This document shows positions 54,529-64,000 of a stretch of 64,000 nucleotides of DNA, piece after piece. Positions within the stretch are counted from its first letter, which is position 1. Every line of letters starts with the position of its first letter. Below the pieces are notes generated by a model, which ran no database searches, was not told the DNA's origin, and was given only the letters and a program-made list of their open reading frames with translations. The DNA is from Allacma fusca (Eukaryota; Arthropoda; Collembola; Symphypleona; Sminthuridae): the NCBI GenBank assembly GCA_947179485.1, contig OX359246.1:32240001-32304000 (forward strand). The letters run 5' to 3'. Position numbers and translations under genes: made by a program.

Positions 54529-55035
54529 CAGGGTTGGGTTTTTTTTTGGTTTTTTTCAAAAAAACCAAACAACCAGGTTTTTTTGGTTTAAACCGGTTTT
54601 TTTTGGTTTAAACAAATTTTCAATCCAAAACATTCGTTAATATGCAAAAACATGTGAATTTTAACAACTTTACGTATTTCCCAAACTCAGTAAGTATCAC
54701 AAAGCATTAAATATTTAATAATTTAGATATAATTTTAACGATAACTTTGCAGCATAAACACAAGTTTGGCATTTTTCATTGTACAAACGATACCGAATTT
54801 CCAAATGTACAAGACTAAAAGCTAATAGTATTATTTACTTCACTAAAGTTTAACTACACAATATCACAGTAACTGCACAAGTTTTGCGCACGACGAAATA
54901 TAAGCATTTTGGATCGAAAATATTAAACTTTTAGGTGTTTGGTTTAAACCATTGGTTTTTATAAAAAAACCGTTTGGTTTAAACCGTGGTTTAAACCATG
55001 GTTTAAATCATTTGGTTTAAACCAAACCAACCCTG
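54529..55035. mobile_element. 507-bp hAT-type element with GGTTTAAACC motifs
   Basis: Exact 8-bp duplication gtatatac (54521-54528 and 55036-55043). Ends cagggttgggtttttttt against the complement of the right end, cagggttggtttggttt. Subterminal arms consist of 'ggtttaaaccaaa' variants. Non-coding. Confidence 0.85.
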
Positions 55036-55043
55036 GTATATAC

Positions 55044-55503
55044 ATACATATTTGTAAAAGAATTAAAAACTTGCTCATTGCCAAACTTTTTTCAAATGCC
55101 TTTCACGCTGGGTGTACGAAAATGTATCCGTTTTTCAGGCAGATATTTAACATGCTTCTTGATGGAGGATTGTTTGATCCACGATCGAAAAAAAATAGGG
55201 TGGAAGATCTTGTTAGCCTTAATTGCAAAGGGGCGAAAATGTGTAATTGTCAGATGTTTATAAAAATATTTCCAAGCATAGGGGTAGTAACAAATATTAT
55301 GGGAAATCGCAGGCACTTGATTGTATATTACTAATTGTAAGTCAACAATTGTGCTCATAAGGAATACAAAATAACTGTAGGGCATGGTGATTACCTTTTA
55401 AAAACCATTGACGTTTGGAAAAAGTATTTTTTTGCTTGTTTCAATTTTGGTGTCTGCATGTTATGGCCCCATATTTGACAGAAGGAAATAATATTCCTAC
55501 GAT
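55044..55503. other. Spacer with open stretches of unknown meaning
   Basis: Overlapping open frames exist on both strands (55071-55334 and 55385-55092). Neither has a recognisable motif or paralogue in the window, so no gene is called. Confidence 0.3.
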
Positions 55504-55511
55504 ATTCAATA

Positions 55512-56081
55512 CAGAGATGCGCAAAGGAAATAGCCTTCCTTCAAGCCTTTGAAGGCGAAAATTCAGTAAAAATTTCCCCTTCACCATGTCCTGGAATGAA
55601 GCCCTCTAAAAAATCTGCCTTCCTTCACCCTTCCTTCCAAAATACATGCACTCATTTTTGCCTTCAGCCTTCATCTAAAAATTGCCTTCCTTCAATTTTA
55701 AACTACAACCCGCTTAAATACGCTTTGCACCAGCAGGATTCAGTGCAGTGAAGATAGCGGCACACAATGTCAGATGTGAGTTCACGAATTGGGTGTATTG
55801 TTGCCCTAGCAGCAATACACCCAATGCATGCCAGTTGCATATGCTATGCTTTCACGTTATAGATATTTCATGTACGTGGAAGCCTTCACGGCCTTAGAGG
55901 GCTAACATTTAGGAACCCTTCCTTCACAATCCTTCATTGCTAATTTTTGTGAAGGCTTCCTTCAGCCTTCAGGAAAAAGTATCGCCATCCTTCCATTCCT
56001 TCTGCAACGTTAAGAAAGTTACCTTTCCGCCTTCAAGGAAGCCTTCTTGGAAGGCTAGCCTTCGAAGGTTGCGCATCTCTG
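55512..56081. mobile_element. 570-bp hAT-type element with CCTTCCTTC motifs
   Basis: Exact 8-bp duplication attcaata (55504-55511 and 56082-56089). Ends cagagatgcgcaaaggaa against the complement of the right end, cagagatgcgcaaccttc. The arms contain many 'gccttccttcaag' variants. A 12-bp hairpin (ttgggtgtattg and its complement) lies near 55789-55824. Non-coding. Confidence 0.87.
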
Positions 56082-56089
56082 ATTCAATA

Positions 56090-57153
56090 CAAGATTGTAC
56101 TGAATTGTTTGTATCAACCCCAGAAACCCACAAAACCATGTAAATGATTCAAACGTAAACATAAAATCGGACTGAAAAGAAATAATTTTGAATTCGTATT
56201 TGATTAATGTCCGATTATGCAATTTTAATTTTATTGTGCCGAGGAAGTGCCATGCACGAACGATCTTGTTTTAATTAGTGACAAAACTCAAAATCGGACA
56301 AAATTGTGTACTAAATTTGTTGAGTTCTTTATCCGATTCCTATTTAACTGTAATAATACCTCACCAGGGTTTTATTTTCATTCTTACTTTTCAATCATTG
56401 TTGAGTATCGTGATTGCGCATGCGGCAAGACATTTCAAATAATTAGCAACAGAATTACATCGCTAACGCTGGATTACTCTCCAAAATTTTTAGCGGGTTA
56501 GGATATTGTAATTTTTATATCAAATGACAAATGTTATAGTTGGTATTTCTGTTTAAATGACTATTGGCTATGATTAAAAATTATAGTAGGAATTATGACT
56601 TCTTGAGATATCTAACCATAAACTTTCGCAATCAACCGGAAATGTAACATGCTATTGCTTTATAATCTTATAAGTACATCAAAATAATTTTTACTATTTA
56701 AAATTCCGTTGTGGGATTAGGGATTACGGATAACTTGGGAAAATTATTGAATGTGGAATTGCTGTCAAGGATTACGTCTGTGAAATCTTGCCGAAAGGGA
56801 TTATGGATTATTGTATTCCAGATTACGCTCACAATCATCCCTGGTCGGATAAAAAGATTGTCACTGTCTTAATGCATCGCTAAATTCGGGACGTTGGTTT
56901 GAAAGGCAGCGAGTCCTGCAGTTTTATGTAGACTTCACATTTTGTGTATTTTTTTACTAAATTAATTGTGCCCTTGCTTTATTAAACCTACTGTTTTACT
57001 TTCAAGTTCAGGTGAAAATATTTTAAAAGAAGGTATCATTATTGCGATCATTGACAATAAATGCGATGTGCATATTCAAATGAACTGAGAATCAACTAAA
57101 ATGTGAAACATTGAAGGCTGTGTTCTATTTTGTATTCATGTATTATTATTATT
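56090..57153. other. Spacer, no gene seen
   Basis: The start resembles 5640-5700. Around 56715-56850 several 'gggattacggatta' variants occur, perhaps an old relic of another motif-array element. No coding evidence. Confidence 0.35.
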
Positions 57154-57161
57154 GTCTGGAA

Positions 57162-58941
57162 CAGACCTGGTTAACGTTATGGTATAACGTTATGGAATAA
57201 CGTTATGGAATAACGTTATGGAATAACGTTATGGAATAACGTTATGGAATAACGTTATGGAATAACGCTATGGTATAACGTTATGGAATAACGCTATGGT
57301 ATAACGTTATGGAATAACGTTATTAACGGAAAAATTACAATAACGGTTTTTGAAATCAAACCGAAAACCAAAAATAGAATATTTACGATAAACGAAAACA
57401 AACGATAAATGTGTTTTAGTTATAACCGTAACCGAAACCGAAAAAATACGGCTATTTTAGGTTTTTTCTCAACTGTAAAGTCAACCAGTACTCCAATTTC
57501 CAACTGTCGATTGAACTCAACGTGAACGTACGCCGTTAGAATACGTGGCTAATTGTAAACGTATTTTATATGAGTATGTATGTACATATCGGTACGTTGA
57601 TTACTTACCTAGTACACATAAATTGCTTATTATTAGATTCATTCAATTTAAGCTTATTTCGACTTGTGTATTGTTAGTTTTATGCAAACATACATCTGCT
57701 TTTGCTAATTATTTTTCAATTTCAGCATATTTCGATTTCTGCTAATAGTGCTAATTGTTAGATCCACTTTAATAACACGTTGTCGACCAGCTTGAAGCTA
57801 ATGTTTCTAATGACAAGGAAGACCCGTTTGAAGTATTTCTGAGGAATAAAGACAAAAACAGAATATGCATATACGGATTCTGTTTCAAGTAGAACAGCAT
57901 TGTTGGAAGGTTTATGCAGTGTGTGAGTGGATGTGTATATGTATTATGTGGTCATGTCAAAGGTAAAGGTTGGGACATAGCTGCACTTGGGAAGTGTAGG
58001 AAGCTGGAGTTGAGAGGGATGCATTTGTAATAATTATTTATGGACCTAATGTGGCACTGTGTGGGGGAGAAGGTCAGGAGGTGATGAAGCTTCTCCTGGA
58101 AGGATCGAGAAAGTGCGTGAGAGAGGAGAGAGGGATTCTGATTGTGAGCTCGAGACTGGAAGGACTGGCTGCTTGTACATTTTCTCAGTAGTCTCATTTT
58201 TCTGAAAAATTAATAAAAAGTTACAATATATTTTTCCTCGTCCAGAACGAAGTATTTCAACTCACATTTTATTTTGGCTATTGAGCCTGCATTGGGAGTA
58301 GTAGCAGATTAGAGTGAAGTTCAGCCCAGCCACAAGAAGGAAGGAAGGAAGATCCTAACATTTATATGATATTAGATCATATATGATATGATCTACAGAT
58401 ATGATCTATAGATGTTATACGATATAAGGTATTATATAAAAAAATTCCGAGTGAAAAAAACAAAAAGTGCGTAAAGTGTGATCTATTCGAATAGTGGACC
58501 AGTATTGCTCCGACGTAATTGAGATATATAGCTAGAGTAATTATTTGGGCTTCTGGGACTCAAGTGAGTGTTGAACCCCTGTTTTTTGCCTTAACATTTG
58601 TTCTATCTGAAAGACGAAGCAGTATGAAGGACGAGGTACTGAACGCCGTTTTGTTCCTTCGAACAAATGGATTTTGAATGGTACATGTTATGAAGTTCCG
58701 TGGTTTTGAAATGTTTGAATAATACTTTTGTTATTAGTTTAATCAAATAAATTTAAAAATAACTCAATAAAATTTGCTGAATACCGTTATTAACCGTTTA
58801 ATCGAATTCATTTTGCTTGAAAACTGTTATAACCGATAACGGTATTTTAAAATAACGGTAAACAAAAACCAAAACGGAAAAAAATTTGCAATAACGTATG
58901 ACGACCTAACGGAAACCTTATTTTTCGGTTATCCAGGTCTG
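57162..58941. mobile_element. hAT-type element with ATAACGTTAT motifs
   Basis: Inverted ends cagacctggttaacg against the complement of the right end, cagacctggataaccg. Flanks gtctggaa (57154-57161) and gctggaat differ by a one-base gap, a decayed 8-bp duplication. The left arm holds a 13-bp tandem array, and the right arm 'aaccgttataaccgataacgg' variants. The 1.1-kb middle is unrecognised. Confidence 0.7.
57171..57326. repeat. 13-bp palindromic minisatellite (about 11 copies)
   Basis: Unit 'ataacgttatgga', whose first ten bases are a perfect palindrome. It forms the subterminal part of the hAT-type element. Confidence 0.9.
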
Positions 58942-58948
58942 GCTGGAA

Positions 58949-59660
58949 TAATTACTGGTTACACGGGTACTACAAACTACGATGTGAATACTTTTACGCT
59001 TGCAGTTATACATGTTAAATACGTACGCATGTATTTGCATGTCACTTTATTCTTTCCTGTGTACTCCTCACATACTCATTTCTGGAAATTCAATGTAATT
59101 CATGTAAATAATCAGGTTTAAATTTTGTCTAAAAACTTTATTCCCAATTAAAATCTTATGTATAGATACTTACAATTTGTTGGACTATGGGGAAGTACAG
59201 TTTAACGCCAAATTTTCCAGTAGTTTTCATGCTTCAATATGCACTTATACGTTACACCGGCATTTAAGGCATTTCCTTGTTGTTAATGTAGCTATAGTTA
59301 GAGCTCGCCATAGTTGTACATACAATTTCTGCACATTACAATTGCACAAGACTAATTTTAACTTTATACAAGTACACGTGTGCAATTTCCCCTAATTCTT
59401 ATGCCATACGAATGTATATAATTATATACATACATACGCATACACTTGTCAATCCAACTCCTTGTCAACCCAACAATGTCAGGTTGTATTCAAACTAAAG
59501 CAAACTCAGCCATGTAACTTGCACTTCAAAATCGTCATGCATTTCTCTATAACACTTTTTTCTCTACATTTTCCCTGTCTATATAATATCGTTATAAAAT
59601 CTAACCTCTTTTCTTGAATTTAAATTAGAAATGTTTTATGTAAGATACATATGCTTACTA
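58949..59660. other. Spacer, no gene seen
   Basis: AT-rich, with short TA/CATA-rich stretches near 59420. No supported coding region. Confidence 0.4.
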
Positions 59661-59945
59661 ATAGTGGGACAAACTTCGAATATCATTTTTACCCGGGATG
59701 GACTTCGGTAGTAAAAATACAAAATACCCAGAAATTTTAAGCAGAAAACTACCTTTTATTAGATTGTTCATCACAGTCATCCCGTTCAAGGAGATTCCTT
59801 CGGTTTTTAAAAACTCAACCTTGTCCATAGGAAAAATTAGGAAAAATGTCTTCATGACCTTTAAATAAATTCCTCCTTGAACCTAAACAAAATTCATGAT
59901 ACAATTTTACCCTTTCTCCTTGAAAATTTCAGGAAACAACTGAAA
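59661..59945 (-). pseudogene. Relic of a family B F-box gene (copy 3, central part)
   Basis: The minus strand matches the middle of exon 3 of B1 and B2: it keeps MDKVEFLKTEGI, which parallels VDKIEFLKTEGI of B1, and an out-of-frame VKM...VCP segment. Frameshifts and stops are present, and neither the F-box nor the C-terminal part is found nearby. A decayed fragment. Confidence 0.65.
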
Positions 59946-61535
59946 AAAACAACTGAAAATATATATGTACATGTGTATATATTATAATATGCATAGTAAT
60001 GCGTACTGTGTATTATATCAAAATAACACACTGACAGTAATAAAAAGGAACGTTGCTAACAAAAAACCTTAGTTGTTAATTGCGAATAATTACAAATATT
60101 TAGTGCATTTTCTCGTTACTCCGGAAATGTCCTTCAACTTTCAAGACGTTGACATGATCTAGATGATTAATGCTTTAAAGACTGACTAATTTAACAAATA
60201 AATGCCTTCCGGAAGTGTAAACACTTCACATTTACCATTATTCAAGTCCTACTTTTACCTGTACCTATATAACGTAGTCATGAACGAACGACTGTATAGT
60301 GTAACCATTACTCGTTGCTTCTCAGTGTGGTTGAGCAAAATCCAAATTCCGTAAAAACAATCAGTCAGATTTCCCAAAACGGTCAAAAAATTGATTCTGT
60401 AGATTTTATTAGAATTTATGGGATAATTATGAATCTCCTTAAGGTGGAATGCTCTGTGATGATCAAAACTTGGGGTTGGTTGCATCAAGCAATGACGGAA
60501 ACACTATCTCTGCTGCATGCTGGTATGGAATTCAAAAAGGTTCCATCATTACATAAGATAGCATATCAAATGTTAACTTTTTTAACTGCACGTAATATAC
60601 ATAGGTAATGATCCACATGCCAGGAGGCGCAAAACATCCAAACGGGTATTTTGCGTTGTGACTTGTTACACTTGTTTGTCTCACTTTTATACGGAGAACA
60701 TTCGATAACTTTGTAAACACATTCTCACCAACTTTCCTGCCATCCGGGTTTGTAAATCAAAGCTGGTTCCATGGATTCATCAAAATTGGCATTGGTTGCC
60801 TAGTCTTACAATAACTCAGTGCTGTACTTCTACTTCCTTTTCAATGTTCTGACTATATTCACATTCGTGTATTCAATTACAAGTGTAATTGAAAATTTCA
60901 GGTACAGGGTTAAACGTTGTCATCATACGTACGTTATTACATACAAGGTATTGCATGTCTTTCCTCTCTAGCCCATATTACTGATATTAACGTAAAATAT
61001 GTGATACCCCTATTTGGAAGGAAAGTCCTTCCTAGATGTTTTATAATTTGTTTCATTGGCCCAGGTTAAAATTGTAGTTTTTGTGGGTCATGCCAACAAT
61101 TCTCAACTCATTGATCTGTGTGATGGCTCATTGGAAATAACGTGGAAAAATATTTGGGGAAAATTTTCGTCACGAAGAACAATTTGTGTTGCTAAAAGTC
61201 GTTCAAAAATCACGAGTTACACTTCTGAGATTATGACAGCAATTTCTGACCTAGGTCAAGGAAACAAAGTTTGAAGAATCCGGATAAGAATCTGCTTGAA
61301 ATGGGGAATCACATAGTTTTTTTCGCCGTTTTTAATATGGAGATGGGAGGAGTCAAAGGATATGAAAAACCCTATTCGTACATACGTATATATATGAAAC
61401 CGAGAAATTCGATTGTTTTTAGGATACGTTCCGACCGTAAAGAATCCGGACAGCTTAAATTAGCGTACTTGAAGATTACCATATTGACTACAATTTTTAA
61501 CACGATGTTCTCACCATGGCGGATGACAGTGGAAG
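59946..61535. other. Spacer with unassigned open stretches
   Basis: The plus-strand open stretch 60315-60608 ends near a donor-like 'taggtaatg' and might be an exon, but there is no paralogue or motif. The stretch 61437-61535 is a relic of the membrane protein also seen at 29366 (shared YLK.T.LTTIFNTMFSPW); its homology stops exactly where the LTR begins. Confidence 0.35.
61437..61535 (+). pseudogene. Second relic of the unidentified membrane protein, cut by an LTR element
   Basis: It parallels 29389-29463 in frame. Alignment to that copy is lost at 61536, the first base of the putative LTR, which supports the LTR boundary. Confidence 0.35.
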
Positions 61536-62721
61536 TGTGAGTGTGCATTCACACTCACCTCAACCCACACTCGGGCACTACACACTAATAAAAAGTGACC
61601 CGGGTGGATGGGAGATGATAAGGCAGAGGGATGATGATGCTGCTGATACTAATGACGCCCGTGACCTGCGACATTAAAATATTGGTCATGAGGGGAAATC
61701 TAAACAAAACTTGTTTACATTTTCCCTCACTAAAGTCAATTTTATTCCTCCCTTCATTTTTCCTTATTATCCCTATCCTAAAATTAAATAATGTAAATAT
61801 CCTTACCTATATGTACCTACCTGCAAATTCCCGGACCTGTCCAGGGTATATATAGGGCTGCCTTTTTTCCAATTTCCTCAGACTTGTAATGAGTCTCCTT
61901 CCATGAGTTGCTCGTGGCGAAATATCCGGGGAAATCCCAGGCTCTGTTTTCCGATTTTTATCGGCTAATTTTAAAAAGCCCTGCCTTATGTCCAAATTCC
62001 TGGTCAAGTCCTTTTCCGGTGACAATTTCTAAAATTGTCCAGACTGGTTTCCTGTATAATACATACATGGTTTTGTTGTTTTTTTGGTGTCCTGTATTTT
62101 TTTGAAAATATTATTTTTTAATTATTTTCATAAATTTTACTTATTTATGTCCGGATAAATTCCTGGTTTTGTAGTAATTTTTGTGTATTGGTACCCCTTT
62201 TGCAAACATTAATTTTTATGTGTCACTGGGTCAAAACCAAACGTCACTCCTACCCTATACCCCTTTTGGACATCCGGAATTCCTACCCTAAGTTAAATAA
62301 AATATTTGTGTCCGGTCTAAAGTACATGGATCCTTTTAATTAAATCCTTAAACCCCTTTTAATTAAATACAGGGTACCCATTTTAATTAACCCCTTTAAT
62401 TAAATTCATTTTATGATCCCTATTTAATTAAATCATTTAATTAATTCAGAGTAGTTAACTGCATATGCCGACACGGGTTGAAATTATTTGAGTAGATTAT
62501 CGTATGTACCTACTGAGAGTAGAACTATTTAAATTATTAAAGTAGTTAGTCATGTATGCCGACCGAAGCTGAACTTATTATAGATCAGATTGTAGAATAA
62601 CCCTCGTGAGTCTCCTCACATATAAGGTGCGGGTTTTGATCTCCTAATTAAAACTCAACTTTCAATTAGGGTTATTATTATTATTTTTTTCGGTATCTAA
62701 GGGCAACAGTTAGGTGTGACA
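61536..62721 (+). repeat. Putative 5' LTR (about 1186 bp)
   Basis: Begins TGTGAGTGTGCATTCACACT and ends GTGTGACA (TG...CA). It contains a TATA-like 'gggtatatataggg' at about 61844. The right boundary is uncertain because no TGG primer-binding site follows directly and the second LTR is outside the window. Confidence 0.45.
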
Positions 62722-63041
62722 GTTGCAGTACGAACTCCACCTCTCACAGCCAAGTCCAATGTTTCTTGATTTCAATTATTTTATTAATTCATCCCCTTCT
62801 TGTCAATTAAGACAGCATTCCCGAATTATAGTTTCTGGTATATTTGGCAGGTTCACTACTTTTAGTTATCATTTCGAGGCCTCAAATTATTCCGTTGTGT
62901 TCCATCTTTTCGAGATTAATTGAGTAGAGCCCGTTGAGATAGGAATATCCCCTTTCATTTTTTTACAGCGCAATTTCCCAAATTGCCCGCGATTTAAGTA
63001 TTATTTCCACCTCTTAAAGATTCCTCTTCTCCGAAACGAAC

Positions 63042-63944
63042 ATGGATCCTAACGACATCCAGAATATTGTCGCTGCGGTTGCACAATACTTTATGCAGCA
63101 CCCCTTACAACCTCTCCCCCAGCAGGCAGATCCATCTCGGATGTTCCACATGCTCCAGACTTTCCGTAAATACGACGGTAGTTTTAACGCTAGGGATTGG
63201 CTTAGTCAGTTCGACAGCGAATGTCAGCTATATGGCTTGACAGATTCCTGGAAGGTCAGCAATTTAGACCGTTTTCTGAGCTCCACGCCATGTATTTGGT
63301 GGAAATCGCAGAAGTCCCCCTTCATACAGTTAGCGGCGAATCAGCCAACATTAGAGGTTCCAGACTTCGCGGCTTACGCATGGGCTACCATCGGCAATTC
63401 CTTAACTAGTTTCTTTTCGGACGCCAATATAAAGGAGCGTGCTAAGTCCGAACTGAAATCCCTCCGTTACACATTCGGCGCCGATCCTATGGAGTTTGTG
63501 GCGAGTGCAGTAGATTGTATGGCCCGAATCAACCCTCATATGACAGAGGACGAGAAAGTCACCAATCTTTTGCGGGGTTTACCAGAGAATTTACGTCCGC
63601 ATGTAACTTCTGGGGCTACGACCTTAGATACGTTCTTTCTCAACCTGACTCGTCACATCCATGTGAACCCCCATTTAGCCAGGGAAGTATCTACAGCAGG
63701 AACATCTTTCGGACAACACTCCTCTTCTCTTAGGACTTTGTCTTCCGACAAGAAGTTAGTTATCCCTAAGTATTCTGATGATCATATCGCTTCTTGTAGG
63801 ACACCTGATGGGAAACTATTATGTTTCGAGTGCAGGCGACCCAATCATAGGGTTTACAACTGTTTCCAGCTTATGAAGAAGCAAGGCATCCCCATCCCAC
63901 CCCGGAAGCCCAAGATTGAAGTTACTGATTCGGGAAACGACTAA
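63042..63944 (+). CDS. gag: Gag-like protein of the second LTR retrotransposon (300 aa)
   Basis: Starts MDPNDIQNIVAAVAQYFMQH. Residues 40-215 look like a gypsy-type capsid domain (YDGSFNARDWLSQFDSECQL, RGLPENLRPHV). A zinc knuckle follows near residue 267 with C-X2-C-X4-H-X4-C spacing (CFECRRPNHRVYNC). It stops at 63944. It is unrelated at sequence level to the gag at 38908-40512, so this is a different lineage. Pol probably follows in another frame. Confidence 0.85.
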   Translation: MDPNDIQNIVAAVAQYFMQHPLQPLPQQADPSRMFHMLQTFRKYDGSFNARDWLSQFDSECQLYGLTDSWKVSNLDRFLSSTPCIWWKSQKSPFIQLAANQPTLEVPDFAAYAWATIGNSLTSFFSDANIKERAKSELKSLRYTFGADPMEFVASAVDCMARINPHMTEDEKVTNLLRGLPENLRPHVTSGATTLDTFFLNLTRHIHVNPHLAREVSTAGTSFGQHSSSLRTLSSDKKLVIPKYSDDHIASCRTPDGKLLCFECRRPNHRVYNCFQLMKKQGIPIPPRKPKIEVTDSGND

Positions 63945-64000
63945 GGTACGCTGTGCGGGCAGACGTACCTAAAGTTCCCCCTTCTCTACATAATTCTACT

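Larger units (their letters stand above)
61536..64000 (+). mobile_element. 5' part of a second LTR retrotransposon, running off the window
   Basis: A putative LTR is followed by an untranslated leader and a gag gene. Pol is expected beyond the window edge. The element has inserted into the membrane-protein relic. Confidence 0.7.

Noticed and set aside
60315..60608. 97-codon open stretch as a gene
   Set aside because: No paralogue, domain or convincing acceptor was found. It is noted in the spacer entry only.
1..64000. tRNA or rRNA genes
   Set aside because: No cloverleaf with A and B box spacing and no rRNA-like stretch was noticed by eye; a covariance-model scan would be decisive.

Overview
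This is an AT-rich, intron-containing animal window, most likely from an arthropod. The mix of a large lineage-specific F-box family, divergent ionotropic-receptor-like genes and abundant small DNA transposons would suit a springtail (Collembola), but that placement is inference and was not tested by any search.

Host genes. The core is a tandem array of five intact four-exon F-box/LRR-like genes on the + strand (family A: 147-2277, 15881-17970, 26894-28983, 43276-45416, and the more divergent 46323-48357). Their exon phases are identical and exons 3 and 4 are 174 and 68 bp in every copy. Two near-identical, apparently intronless ionotropic-receptor-like genes (11737-13839 and 20235-22325) lie between the first three A copies, so an A + IR unit was duplicated as a block. 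A second F-box family (B) lies on the - strand: one intact three-exon gene (5172-3777), one copy with a 26-nt deletion (50081-48691) and one relic (59945-59661). Several exon-like relics of unidentified genes were carried along in the duplications.

Mobile DNA. A 9.16-kb LTR retrotransposon (32393-41550, - strand) has two 518-bp LTRs that match at every position compared. It carries gag, pol and two further ORFs: a 319-aa protein of unknown type and a 315-aa envelope-like protein with a signal peptide and a C-terminal membrane anchor. It sits inside a TA-flanked inverted-repeat DNA element (31755-42285). The same DNA element also holds a 492-bp retroelement-like insert (41671-42162) with a complete hammerhead ribozyme on the - strand, a 63-bp partial second repeat unit and an exact 10-bp target-site duplication. 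I consider this insert the most notable object in the window. The right edge holds the 5' part of another LTR retrotransposon (putative LTR 61536-62721, gag 63042-63944).

At least ten DNA elements flanked by 8-bp target duplications (hAT-type) are present, for example at 6190-7031, 8037-9017, 22365-24754, 31007-31644, 50713-54005 with three elements nested inside it, 54529-55035, 55512-56081 and 57162-58941. Almost all are filled with many degenerate copies of a short family-specific motif. One (8037-9017) sits inside a piggyBac-like TTAA element (7793-9898). Another (22365-24754) contains an inverted-repeat element packed with a 32-bp minisatellite that has a 13-unit (416-bp) higher-order period.

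Together the window looks like a rapidly evolving array of F-box and chemoreceptor-like genes built by segmental duplication and gene conversion, and used repeatedly as a landing site for transposons.
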